DNA from: Apodemus sylvaticus
Taxonomy: Eukaryota > Chordata > Mammalia > Rodentia > Muridae
DNA length: 64,000 bases
Direction: 5' to 3'
NCBI RefSeq assembly: GCF_947179515.1
Contig: NC_067482.1
Span: 79,163,444 to 79,227,443, forward strand
Part shown: positions 46,073-58,800 of the stretch, in pieces
Layout of the letters: every line of letters begins with the position of its first letter
Position numbering within the stretch: the stretch's first letter is position 1
The notes under the pieces: model-generated
Seen by the model: the letters and a program-made list of their open reading frames with translations, nothing else
Told to the model about the DNA's origin: nothing
Databases searched by the model: none
Program-made: the position numbers and the translations under genes

Positions 46073-46300
46073 CTGGAGAGATGGCTCAGTGGTTACGAGC
46101 GCTTACAACTCTCCCAGAGGACCCGAGTTCCATTCCCAGCATCTGCACAGGTATCTCACAGTACCTGTAACTACACCTCAAGGGAATCTGACACTTCGGC
46201 TTCCACAGGCGGCACCCCGCGCCCCAAAACCACGCGCGCACACAGCACACACACACACACACTTATACATTCGCCCATAGAGGCATGCAGATAAAAACAA
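46073..46300 (+). repeat. B3 SINE with CA tract
   Basis: CTGGAGAGATGGCTCAGTGG head, AGGACCCGAGTTCCATTCCC, and CA units at 46243-46262. Confidence 0.85.
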
Positions 46301-46327
46301 ATAAATATGGTCTTAAGTCTTTTTATA

Positions 46328-46465
46328 AGCCAGGCATGGTGTTGCATGCTTTAATCTCAGAATTTAGGAGGCAGAAACGGGTAGTATGTGCGATCGAGAC
46401 CAGCCTGTCTACACACGGAGTTTCAGGCCTGGCCGGGGCTACACAGTACAAAAATTCCCAACTAG
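46328..46465 (+). repeat. B1 SINE
   Basis: GCCAGGCATGGTGTTGCATG start and GCCGGGGCTACACAGTAC near the end. Confidence 0.8.
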
Positions 46466-46549
46466 ATAAGAACAGAGTTTCTGCACAATTCTTTTAGATT
46501 CTTTAGATCCGGGAGGTGTATACCGATTCCCTACGAAAGCCGCCGTTTT

Positions 46550-46990
46550 CAGCCTGTGTCCTCTTGAAACTTGTGGGTCGGCGGGGACAGGGCCCGGCGC
46601 GGATGGGGAAGGTAGATCCGCCTTCAGGACCTAAACACCGGTAGGCTGGCGCGGAATTAGGAGACGGTCCCTAAAGCCACGTGATGCTAATCCTCGGCCT
46701 CCCTCCCATTTAGTACCCGTTGCAGACGCAGTTCACGCCCGCCGCGCCGGTCAGCGCGGAAGAACCACCCAACACGTCTTGAACCACCGAATGGGGCGGG
46801 GCCTCCGCCCTCACCGTGAAGGCTCTCGGGAGCATCCGAGTGCCATGAACAAAGATGGCGGACAACACTCACCGGCTGAACCAATCGGAAGGTGACTTGT
46901 TAGGACCTCGTAGAACGTTGTCGCGATAGGAGAGGAACGGAACGCCTCTGTCTCCGTGTGCGTGCTTGTTCGTGTATCGCGAGAGGAAAT
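46550..46990. promoter_or_regulatory. GC-rich candidate promoter upstream of Mtfp1
   Basis: CpG-dense stretch with a GC box (GGGGCGGGGC near 46794), a YY1-type AAAGATGGCGG at about 46853-46863, and a CCAAT at about 46880. It lies about 1.5 kb 5' of the Mtfp1 ATG. On the minus strand CCGGTGAGTG near 46870 is a good splice donor, so a non-coding first exon is possible. On the plus strand ATGGCGGACAAC opens a short frame followed by a GTGACT donor. Which strand, if either, is transcribed is unknown. Confidence 0.45.
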
Positions 46991-46994
46991 AAAT

Positions 46995-47000
46995 AGAACG

Positions 47001-47047
<47 letters not shown>

Positions 47048-47052
47048 TGTGT
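46995..47052 (+). repeat. (TG)n microsatellite
   Basis: About 25 units with one GG interruption at 47040-47041, leading into the 78-bp tandem duplication. Confidence 0.95.
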
Positions 47053-47198
47053 GTGTCTGTCTGTCTGTGATTTTTAGGAAAGAAACAGAACGCGCGCGTG
47101 TCTGTGTGGTGTGTGTGATTGTGTGTGTGTGTGTCTGTCTGTCTGTGATTTTTAGGAAAGAAACAGAACGCGCGCGTGTCTGTGTGGTGTGTGTGATT
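47053..47198 (+). repeat. 78-bp-period tandem duplication
   Basis: Two copies, 47053-47120 and 47131-47198, each with TTTTTAGGAAAGAAACAGAA then CGCGCGCGTG. Diverged cousins (GAGGAACGGAACGCC near 46932 and GAGGAAATAAATAGAACGCC near 46982) precede them. Confidence 0.92.
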
Positions 47199-47289
47199 TT
47201 AGCCTGCCGCTTGGCATCCGAGAAGTTTGGGTCTAGTGTAAGAAAGTTCGGAAGCCGGCGATGGGCAATGAATTCTGCTCTTTGCTTTG

Positions 47290-48616
47290 AAAATTGATTA
47301 CTTTATTCATTGGTTAATGTACCTAACAGCATTGTAAACCAAGGCCAGGATATGCTCCTGAGATATGTGACTAAATCCTGGGTAGCCTCGGCCCTCTCTG
47401 GTTGCTAGCCCTGCACCTGCCCAGAGCTCCCTCCGCAGGCTGGGCTGAGGCCTTATTCCGAGGAAAAGGGGGACCCCCCGCAAGGGCCTGGGGCTTCCTT
47501 CCCGAATTCTGGGCAGCCCATAACCTGGCTCGCAAGTTGTATGGGGTCAAGAGCTGCTATTACAAGGTCACCTGTGCCTGCCCCCCTCCCTCCCCCCCTT
47601 CCCCTGCTCAGATGCTTGCCCAGCCTATGGCCACCTTCCCGGGAAACCACCCACCTTGGCTACCTGCGAAGCCACTGCTGCCATTCCACGCCTCCACAGA
47701 GAAGGGTGTGCCAAGCCCTTGCTCTTGTCAGTAGACTGGTTCTCAGGCACTGTGGGAGACTAGACTGGGAAGTGCACTCAGTGCTGTTTCAGTCCCACTT
47801 GGCATTTTTGCGTAGGGTTGCTCAAGTGGAGGTTTACTTAGTGAGAGGCTTGGAGCCCACCCACAGCCGCCTTCGCCCTTTCCTATCTATGATCCCTGAA
47901 ATTAATTACCCTTGTGCTTGTGGTAGGTTTCTGTCACCGGAGGACAGTGGCCTGGTACCAAAGTCCCACACAGCTCTGGGGTACTGGCAACCATTAGCAA
48001 TTAAACAGGCAGCCAGTGGAGCCCAGGAGTTAGTGAGGTTCTCAAGAGGAGAGAGAGGCCCTCTGTTAGCCTTCCAGTGCAGACTTAGGCCACTCCTGAG
48101 AGTGGGACTAGGGAGGGGTGAGGAAGACGAGATATTCAAGGATCATGACAAAAAGTTTCAAAGAGCTGCAAGATACCCACGACATCCAGCAGCCTGCCTC
48201 CTTGCACCCGTCATTACAATCATGGAGGGTGTGTCCATGTTCATTTAGGAGCAAGTTTCTCCCCAGCAGCTGGCTTCCCTGAGAATGACATCCTAATCTC
48301 TTCACTTCTCCCTAAGTTCTTCTCTGCCAACATCCTGGGTACCCTTCCCCTCCCTGTCTCAGCTGTCCCTGGGCAGGTGGAGTTGACAAGGCCTACAGGG
48401 CAGACACCATTACAGTCGGTCTCTGGAGACCCCTTAGTATTCTGATGACAAGGACCCCTCTAGCTATATCCTCTTCTGATTCTGAACAGGAGCCCTGTCC
48501 AGTCTGAAGTCTTCCCTCCAGCCCAGTTTCTTTGGGCTAATCGGTTGTAGGTAAATGACTATAAAGAAACTGACAAGGAAGACGTTGAGGGGCCAGGCCT
48601 GCTGCAGGGGGAGATG
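47290..48616 (-). other. Sec14l2 3' UTR (inferred)
   Basis: Follows the Sec14l2 TAA and runs to a minus-strand AATAAA at 47302-47307. About 1.3 kb fits the known long 3' UTR of mammalian SEC14L2 mRNAs. It is largely free of SINEs, unlike its surroundings, which also suggests transcribed and constrained sequence. The 235-residue plus-strand ORF across it has no recognisable domain. Confidence 0.6.
47302..47307 (-). terminator. Polyadenylation signal for Sec14l2 (predicted)
   Basis: TTTATT on the plus strand reads AATAAA on the minus strand. It is the first such hexamer I found downstream of the Sec14l2 stop codon. Confidence 0.55.
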
Positions 48617-51600
48617 TTATTTGGGGGTGCCTGCCCCCTGCTGATTCATCTTCTCTTCTGCTGCTTTGTCTGGAAGCAGGACCTCCACAGTGAAACTGAC
48701 CTTCTTGGCATGGATGAAGCTGTAAGTGTTGTCAAACCGCAGGACATCTGAGGGAGCAGAAAAACCAAGCAATCAGGCAGTTCCCGCCAAAGGTGAAGGC
48801 TGGTGAGTGGGACTGCTTTGTACTGACTGAGCGAGGTGGTGTGTGGTAGGAGATGGAGGCCAGAGTGGCGTAATAGTCCTTGGTCTTCTGGAACGCAAGT
48901 CTCGCTGAGTGTGTTCGGAAAGCGGAAAACCATGTGATACAGAAGAAGCCTAGTGAGACGAGCGAGGGACAGAGACTCTCATCTGTGACAGCTTGGAAGG
49001 GAAAGGTCCCCAAGGCCAAAGCCATGGCTTCGCTATACAGGCAGAAGAATGTTGGCAGCTACAGTGCTCGTGAGGAGCCCGTCTGTGTGAAAGCATGGGT
49101 TTGAAGTCTACACGTGTGATCATATTCTTCCTCACTGCCATTCTGAAGTCAGCAAGAGTCCGACTTTAGCTCAGCTCGAAGGGTTTTAGGTCACACTGTG
49201 AGCGAGCAGTGGTGGGGTTGGGCTTTCCCTCTGGGTTGCATTCCTGACCATAGTACTGCCTCGTTTGGACCCTGGGAACCCCAAGCCATCTGCTTCTCTG
49301 CAGACTGTGTGAACCAGGTGCTTACCCTCTGGGGAGATTAATGCGGCCAGGGGATGCTCCCTGCGTGCCCGCCCATAATGACAAAAGGATGGGCTGCTCA
49401 TGGAAGGAAAGTTGCCCGAGGAACCTGTGCTGCAATCTGTGTAGTGGAACACTTTTCTGACATAAAAAGAAAGAGCTTATCCTGGCATGATGGTACACCT
49501 GTAATCCCAACACGGGAAGGCAAGGATCCCAAGTTCAAGGCCAGCCTGGACTCTATACACTGTCTGAGTCCAGACTGGCTACTTGGACAAAGGAAAGGGT
49601 GTTGGGAGGAAGGTTTAAGATACAGGCAGAGGCCAAGTAAGATACATGCAGAACAATTTGTAACATTTTTGTTAATTTATGTATTAAGAACAAAACTCTT
49701 TTTGGCCTTTTTGCTTGTCTACACTTAGAGGCTCTCTGATACTAGCACTCGGGATAACGCTGCTGGAAGGGAAGGTTTGCTCCCGTCCTGTGGTAAATGT
49801 GTCTGTGCAAGCACTTGCCAGGCCTGTTATGGAAATGTGTCTCTAAAGGGACAGACACCCTTTGGTAGGCTGGCAGGTGGGAAGGCCATTAGCCGTGGTT
49901 TCCTCTGGGAAGAGGGTGGACTCAGTTGGCAGGGACAGCTCCTAAGCCTTGGCAACTGAACAGGCTCGCTTTTACTCTCGGCCTGTTTCTTTGCAGGCTT
50001 GTTCCATTTCTCTCAAGCGCCCCTTCAAGACAGCTAGGCACAAGAACAAAAGCAGCAGGGCCTCCCTCCTGTGTCGCTCTCTGGCTCTCTCAGGGACTTT
50101 CCCTGGATAAACTGCGTGAGGCCGGGGCAGTCGGCACAGCACCTACCTACTCCTATTTCCTCGTGTCTACCAGAGGCCCTGCAGATGCGGCACTCCCTTC
50201 TCTGGGTCCTGAGGACAGCCTTGGCAGCTTTGAGCTCCTTAAACCAGCATTGAGATGCATTGCTCAGCAAACTAGCTGCCCTCCAACACAAGGAAGCGCC
50301 TTAGAGCAGGCACAGAGGAAGGGGCGTCACTGCCACTCCAGCATCTGAAGGTCTCAGTGTGACACGAGTCATGTACTCACAGGCTCATGGAGGGCCTAGA
50401 GGCCTTCAGGTCTAGGGCTTCTCAACGAGTGTTGGGTAATTAGCCCCTTTGGTTATCAGGGGCAGCTTCTCAAAGGGAAAGATGCTGTTCTTTAGGGAAG
50501 CAGGACAAAAAGTATCCTCTTGCCCTCCCACATAGGTAGTGGAAAATGTATAAATTACAGATCTGGGGCCAAAGGTTTGGGTTAGAGCACTTGCCTAGCA
50601 TGCAGGGAGCTCTGGGTTGAATTCCTGCTGCTTCATACTTATTATACTCACACTGGCTTCCTTATATTCCAGATAGAGTATTGATTCTAAAGCTGTGTGC
50701 AGGTATGTTACATCATCTGTGAGTTTCATTTCAGAATAGTAATGGGGACAATAGACACTACTATAAGAGGGAAATACATGTTGGTTCTTAGATTCAGAAC
50801 CACTTCTCTGGGGAGTCCGTGGACCCCAGAAGGAAATCTGCTCTAGCCCACTCCTCTCATATTATGGTGAAGGAAAATGAAGTTCGTTCTTTAATGGTAC
50901 TTGGTTCTGAACACTCCAGAAGAGTCAGTGGCAAAGCCAGAGGTTCTCAGCAAGCAGGCACTGGTGCCTAGCTGGCCTCTTCCCCTGGTGCTGTCCAGCC
51001 CCTTCCTACAGCGTTTGAGAGCTTCCTAACCACACTATACCCTCCAGCTCAAAGCCCAGATTTTTCTTCACTCTTTCCAGCCTTAGTTGAGCATTCTACA
51101 CAGTAGGTGATTGATTGGGAAGAAAAGGTGAAAGCCATCCAAATGTTTAATACACTGAACATGGCCAGAGAAGCCCAGGAGGGTGGTGGTCATACCAGAA
51201 AGCCGACACCCATTCTCTGTGGGGTGACAACATTCCACTTTGCAGGGGTTATCTGGCCCTCAGAAGCAAGGCTCTCCCAGAGGTAAGCTTTAACTAATCC
51301 ATGGTCTCAACAACCCCGCCTCCAGATGACACCAGATCCTACCTCTCCTACCTCACTGCCTTTCCATCTGGGAAGGGGACTTAATGCTGTGGCCTGACTC
51401 TGCTCCTCCAGCAGATAAGCAGATCCTGGGCAGGTAAGTGTTCGTGTAGGGAACAGATCCAAGAAGGAATTAAATAAATTGAGGATTTGCAGTTCCATCC
51501 TGGTTGTATTGAAAAGCTGTTTATCCTTCAGATATGAGAGCGAAGCAACTGAGTTGAAGCCCTCCATCATCTCCATGGCTTTGTGGAAGTACTTCCTTAA

Positions 51601-54600
51601 TCTGAGACTCTTGTCACATCAAGAATGTCTTAATTGTTTCTTGGACAGTCTGTGACTAGAAGCCTAATATCATCTCAGTGTCTACATTAGCAACATAATG
51701 TGAGACAGAACATCTCTTATCTATACCATAGCTTCTTCATCTCTTAAAAATGTATTTATTTTAATATATGAGTCTGTCCTCATGCACATTAGAAGAGGGC
51801 ATCGGATCCCATTACAGATGGCTAGGAGCCACCATGTGGGCGCTGGGAACTGAATTCAGGACCTCTGGAAGAGCTCTTATCTGCCAAGTGGTCTCTCTAG
51901 CCTCCAGCTTCCTCATCTTTTAAAGAAACATCAACCTCGAATGTATAATGAACTTTCTCCTTTGTGGATGACAATGTCTAGCCTGTGCTAAGCCTTGTTC
52001 TTGTGCATGCATTCTCCTGAGACATGGCTGCTCTCTAAAAAGGGTGATCCCACTCCTCAGAGAGCCGGATTGTACACAGTGGACCAGAAGGTAAGGAGCA
52101 CCAGAACTGCAGCTTCTGGATAGAAGGGTCTCTGCAGGGCTGGTGCAGACACCCCTGTGGTGCTGCCTTAGCAACCGAGCCAGGGCGTCTCCCATCTTCC
52201 CCATAGTCTCTGGGATGGTCCTGCTCTCCAGTTACCCTAGTAATAATAACACTGATGGGCACAGGTGCTGAGCTGTGTGATGCCATCGCTGGCATCACGC
52301 CCATAGCCTCACAGATCTTATCACATGTGAGCTGGCATCTCTGTAAGATCCCAGTTGCAGCAATCAGGAAACAGACTTAGGAAGGCTGAGTCATTTGCCC
52401 AAGTCTACACACATAGGTAGCAGGCAAGTCCACTCAGATCCGAGTGCAAACCCTGGTTTGTCACTTTTCCATCCCTTAGCTCTGTTGGAAAGGAAACTAG
52501 AAATCTGCCTGGCTAGTGTGTAGCTGCCATACATTTGTTCTTTCTATACTGCTATACTAATACTATACTATACTATACTATACTATACTATACTATACTA
52601 TACTATACTATTACTATACTATACCATACCATACTAATTAGTACACTAGTATACACTAGTTAATACCATACCATACTACATAACACTGTAGAATATAGAA
52701 ACAGAGGAGGAGAAAGCTCTCTGTAAGCGTCCTAAGTTAGTGTAGTTTCCCAGAGTTCCCTTCTGTATATACCCTTTCCCCTCAACCTCAGTGACCATGT
52801 ACCACACATGCAGCAGTTCACATTTGCCTGCTTAATGTGAATTAACATCTTAGGTGTCAGTGTGTCCTCTTTAATGGCTCCATGGTGCATTGTTGTAATA
52901 GATGGACCTCCTTGTGGCCATGTGCTGCGCCTCTGGCTTTATCAGCTGCTAGGAACTTCTTGGTCCCTCTAGCTTTATGTATTTGTAAAGGTTTCTGTTG
53001 GACACATTTCAGGACTATAACTTCTGGGTTGAGGGGATTTAAGCCAATACCAAATGACCTTCTCTGAGGGCTTCTGTCATATGTGAGCTGCCTTCTTGTG
53101 TCCTGAACCTGTTTTTTGGTCAAACTGGAGGTGAGTGGTGCTCAGAGTTCAAGGCTGGCCATTTTTGGCATGCTGTGCCCTGTGGAGATTCCATCCGCCC
53201 ACACAGTTTTGCATCTCCTGCTTCTAACTGTCTGGCTGCTCCCTCGGACCTAGTCAGCCTTGGACAAAGCTTGTGTACCTCAGGCTGGCTTCAACTTGCA
53301 ATCCTGTCTTAGCCTCCTAAGTGCTGGCATCACAGGTGTGCCCCACCATGCCCAGCTCCCAAAGGTAGATGTTCTGAACCCCTGTACTCACCTGTTACAG
53401 TGATTCACCTCTGCTCGGGAACATCAGGGGAGAGCCCCAGTCAGCTGTTAGCTACCTGGGCCCCCTTAAGCAAGTCACTGCACCTTTCCAATTCTACTGA
53501 TCTGTGCCATGACAGGTGACCCCAGAGAGTGCCCCTTCCTGCTCTAACACTGTGAGGTGACCAGTCCACTGAGGAAGGTGTACGTCATAAGCAGAAAGAT
53601 AATGCCCTTCAAGTGTTGCCAAGACCCAGATACTTACAGATGCCTGGCTCACTGCAGGTGAGGGTCCCATCCTCAGGGACCATGTGGGAATTGTATCTCT
53701 GGTTAGGCAGCACCTCCGTCATCTCCCCTGCCCGCTGCCGTTCCCCCATCTTGGTCTTCAGGAAAATCCCAAAACCCACGTCTGATCCCTCCGACATAAA
53801 CTGCCACCTGCAGAGGACACCCACCTGTGTGTGTATGTGTGTCTATGGCAACTGGTTTCTTCCACCCCAGCCTACCCACTGGCATTTACAAAAGCTCAGG
53901 ACCCTCGGAGCACCCAGTCCTACCTGAGGACACAGCCAGGGAAAAGGATCTCATACTCCACTTGGTGGGAGGAACCTCGGGAGATCTGCACGGTGTGCTC
54001 ATACTGCTGCTTCACCTGGTCTCGCACGTAATACTGCTTGGGGATGTCTCCCCCATAGTTGATCTAGAAGCAGAGCACAGGGTGAGCTGGGGTGCACATC
54101 TGAGCTAAGGTCCCCCCCATTGACATCCAGCTGGTGGCCCCATACCTTGGATTTACACTTGGGGTTCCCATCAGGGTCGGTCATGGTGCCTCCGTACTCC
54201 ACAGGCAGCTGGTCAGGGCTGATATGTTTAAGTAAAACCTCCTTCCAGTTTGCTGCAGAAGAGAGAAGGACAGAAAGGTATCACTAGGCATCACTTCATA
54301 CCTCGGGGTCAGCCCTGCAGAGGCAGGAAGGGTGGGTCCTACCCTAAAAGGGAATATCATATGCTGGGCATGGGGCACAGTTGCAGGCAAGAGAACCATT
54401 AGTTTGAGAGCAGCCTTGGCTCCATAGTAAGACAGTGTCTGCGGGGGTGGGGGGTGGTGGTAGGGGGAGCACTTCCTGAGCATGTGACATATGCTCATGG
54501 AGTCAGGCCACTACCCAGAAAACAACCCCGCCTCCTTCAGGATTCAGAAACCAGGGGCTGCTGTCATCATGGTGACTGACCACGACTGGCCGGCTCAACA

Positions 54601-55764
54601 ACCTCAGGAACCTGCTTCATTCTCAGCTGCCTGCCGTGCAGGATTGTGAAGGCGGCAGAATGAATTGAGGATATGTGAGAGGGCTTTGTAAATTAGTACA
54701 TTACCTCTCCCAGGAAAGGATACTACCATTAAAATAAAAGCCAAATGGGGGCACAGGCGGGGACTGTATTCCGTGCAGAGGAGCACAAGGAAGGACCAGA
54801 AATCTTGAATCCACGGGTTCTCGCCCTGTGATACTGATCTCCCATCTTCTCTCACTTCACTGGGCCGTGTCATGACTCGGTACTGAGGAAGTACCTCACT
54901 GCAGAATGACCCCTTAAATGGCCTTGTCTGCACCCTGCCCACTTCACTCATGTTCTTGTTTTGGGCTGATTGGCTGCTTTCTGTCATTTTTCTAACTGAT
55001 TAGAGTAATTATTAACTCTCGAGTTAACTCTCAAGGCTGAGAGCCATTCTCCCAAGAAATACTAGCCTGGCACGATACCTTAATGCCATAGTTCTTATAG
55101 TTTACTATAATACTTATAGTTCTACTTGAACTATATAGACTATCAGCTGACCATAAGTCAGCAGTTCCAGGCCAGGATAGTCAAGTATCCTCTGCACAAG
55201 ATGACTGGAACCCTGACCATCCTGTGTCTGCCCACCCTCAGGTATCTGTGGCCTTGGGGTGATTTCATTGGCATGACTAAACTCCAGTGACCACCCTGAA
55301 GTAACTTTTATGTCTCCTCTGTGGGGATCTCGTTTCTTCCCAATGTGCCCAAGGCACATTTGGTTGAAAGAATTTTAAGTGTGGGTAGGAGAACAGACTG
55401 AACCTCCTACGTAGCTCTGCTGCCAGGGAACCAAACCGCCTCACACACTTGGTGGGTGGTAGCAGCAGTAAAACCAGAAACCATAAAAACCTATTGCTCT
55501 GACGTTTTATCTTCTCCAAGCTGAGCAGGAGAGCTGGGTTGAAGAAGAGGCCTTCCCATCTCTAGGAAACATCGGCCACAGCCAAAGCTAGGACTCTGGT
55601 GCCTAAGTCCTAACGTCCTTTTGTTTGAAACAGGGTCTCTGTAACCAAGGCTGGCCTTGAATTCACTATGTAATTTCAACCTGCTTCTACCTCCCTAGTC
55701 CTGGAATGTCATAAATGCATTTTTGTTCTTTTAAAAAATTCTCTTGCTGTCATATGCCTGTGCA

Positions 55765-55804
<40 letters not shown>

Positions 55805-58800
55805 TGTGTTGGGGATGGTGCATATATGCAACCAAAGGACAACCTTTGGGAGTTGTTTCTCTCCTTCCACTGTGGGATCTGGCATCAAACTCAGGTCATG
55901 GGTATCAAGCCTTGGGTAACAAGCATATGTTTACCTGTGGAGCCAACCCAGCCCACACTGTTGTTTTGAGACAGGGCCCCACTGTGAAACTGGGTCCCAC
56001 TGTGAAGCTGGCCTTGAACTTAGAACACAGCCTAGAAAGACCCAAACTGGAGCTTCTCACCACCTTCCCAGCCACAAGTTGCCACTCTCACTTGACCAAA
56101 GGTCAAGAAGCAATCCACAACAGCCACTTGCAGAGCGTTATTTAAAGGCAGCCTTGCTGACACCTCCCGAATCTCTGTTACCACTGCCAGCTCAGCTCCA
56201 GATTCTGTCTCAGCCCACCTTCATGGCCCATCAATCCACTCCCTGCTGCCAGGGGGCCTGGTTCCTGTGTGTCTTCCAGGTTGGTCGGGGAGGGGGTCAC
56301 ACGTTCTCTCCACTTCTCTGCACATCCAATCCCTGTTATCCGTCACTGTCACTAATGACTCCCCACCCTTCCCAGTGGGTTCTGCTTACTCTGCCTGCCC
56401 TTGAACTTAGAAACTCCATGAAGTTCACTTCAGACGCCTGCATCCTCAGCATAAGTAGGTCTCACTCACGTGGTCAGCCCCAGTGTGCCCACAATCATCC
56501 CGAGAGCTGTTTGCTACTATCCATTCATTCCGTGCAGCCCATTGAGTTCTGATGTTTTGCTTCCCAGGTAAGGTGTAAGTCCAGCCAATCTTTCTTCCCT
56601 TTTCCCTGAAGCTGCTGCCTCAGTTTACACCATCTCTTACATGGGCAATAGCATGGCATGCTAACCAGCATCTGGCTTTCACGGCCTCGTTGGTAAGTAC
56701 ATGCCGGTTGAAAGTCTGACAGTGGTGCTCTCTGCCAAGCACGTCTCTGGTTCTCGGGGCCTAAAGAGTCACGCTCTACCCTCTCAACATGGTGTCCTGG
56801 TATCCATGTGGCCTGGCGCCAGCTCCTCTCCAGCCTCACCTCTTGCTGCACCCTGCCTGGTAGTCTTTCCTTGGTGTTCCTCTTTCTGCTTAGTTTCCTG
56901 TGGCCAGCTCACTCACGGTGCTGTGCGAGCTTGGGCGGACATGGCTCTCATCTCAACTGTGGCGGGATGGGTGTCGCGCCTCAGTGTGACTGTACTGTGG
57001 GTTCCTCTTTCTTCCATGTATCATTACATCATGCTGAGGAGCACGCTGTAGCTCTCTTCCCTGAGAGCTAGCCAAGGGACTCTGTCTTAATAATCCTGGA
57101 AGCCTGGATCTGGCACAGAAAAGTTACCTGTCCCAAAATGATCTCCAGGGCACCCTCTTGATGCTCTTTCTAGTGCCTTCTGGTTTGTTCCATAGCCTTT
57201 TCTCTGCAGTCCTCTCTCCCCTAACTTAAGCCCCTTAAGGATAAGCACTGGAATCCCATTCCTCTCTGACAGCATGGTGAGCCCAGGGCTTGCTTCTAAA
57301 GTGTGTGAGAAAAATGTCCTTATACAACCAGGCCCTGCGGGAGCCACTGGTTACCACTCAGACACAGCCAAATCCAAGAACCACACCACACACAACCAGT
57401 CCCATAAATGGTACAGAAATGGCACCAAGAAACCCTGGGCACAAATACTCACAGGAGCAATAAAGAAGGCAAAGTATGGAGCAGAGACTGCCCTACCTGG
57501 GGAATCCATCCTGTAAACAGTCACCAAACCCAGACACTATTATGGTTGACAAGAAGTGCACACCAAAAGGAACATGTCAGGGTTGTTTCTGGAGGGGCCC
57601 TGCCAGAGCCTTACAATACAGAGGCAGATGCTAGCAGCCAACCATTGGACTGGGCATAAGGTCCCCAATGGAGGAGTTGGAGGGTAGTCTGGAGGAGCTG
57701 AAAGGGTTTACAGCCCCATGAAAAGAACAACAATGTTGGCCACCCAGATGCCCCAGGACTCCCAGGGACTAAACCATCAACCAAGGGGTACACAAGGTTC
57801 CAGCCAAAAATGTGGCAAAGGAATGCCTTGTCTAGCATCAGTGGGAGGAGTGGTCCTTGGTCTGGTGAAGATTCAATAGATGCCCCAACAAAGGGAAATT
57901 GAGGGGAGAGGTGGGAGTGGGTCGGGTAGAGGGGCATATATGTGGAGGCAGGGGGTGGGAGGAGGGGTTGGGGGTTTTGCGGGAGGAGATAAATTGAGAA
58001 AGGTTTTAGCATTTGCAATATTAATGAAGATTATATTCAATTTAAAAAATTGAAAAGAAAGAAAGAAAAAAGAAACCCCGGTCACAAAGACACCGATCTC
58101 TTAAGGGGGTCGACCCCAAGTTCTTGAGGAACATGCGCCTTGCCAAGAAGCACAACAAGAAAGGCAGAAGAAGATGCGGGCCAATAGTGCAAAGGCAGTG
58201 TGTGTACGCACAGAGGCCATCAAGGCCCTTGTGAAGCCCCGGGCCATCAAGCCCAAGATGCCAAAGGGCCCCAGCCGCAAACTCAGCCGCCTGGCTTTCC
58301 TCGCTCACCCCAAGCTTGGGAAGCAGATTCGAAGCTACATGGCCAAGGGGCACAGGCTCTGCCAACCAAAGCCCAAGGTTCAAACCAAGGCAGAGGCCAC
58401 AGCTCTAGCTAAGGCTCCCAAAGATGCCCAGGCCCCTGTGAAGGCCCCATAGAAAAGGCTCCTGCCAGTGCAAAGACAGATGGACTGCTGTGACACACCT
58501 ACCACACACTGTTTGCTGATGACCAATGTCCTATGCTGTTTTTACAAATAAACTTGAGGCAAGAAAAACAAACAAACAAACAAACAAACAAGCCAAGAAG
58601 GCACAGATTGACTCCACTTGCCCCTTTGTCCCAACTACTCCTAAAGCACAAGACAGCCCCAGAGGCTGTGGCCATACCTCTAAAGCCAGACCAGCTCGAT
58701 TCACACGCCTTTGTAGGGTTCGGGCCACTTACCTCCCAGAACCATGATCTTCTTCCGAGTGTCCTCACTCAGGAAGGGCTTGATGAGGTTATAGGCCACA

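Noticed and set aside
46687..46884. 65-residue minus-strand ORF in the GC-rich region
   Set aside because: Arg/Gly-rich composition expected of CpG-dense DNA; no homology recognised and a splice donor lies at its 5' end.
46857..46980. Plus-strand ATGGCGGACAAC frame as a new small protein
   Set aside because: Short frame with no recognised homolog; ATGGCGG is better explained as a YY1 site. Kept only as part of the promoter finding.
47541..48248. 235-residue plus-strand ORF opposite the Sec14l2 3' UTR
   Set aside because: No recognisable domain and no clear splice or promoter context; chance open frame in antisense to a likely UTR. An antisense transcript is not excluded.
58174..58452. 92-residue ORF matching the C-terminal half of ribosomal protein L29
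   Set aside because: Remnant of the processed pseudogene: upstream frameshift, L1 interruption and lost start codon.
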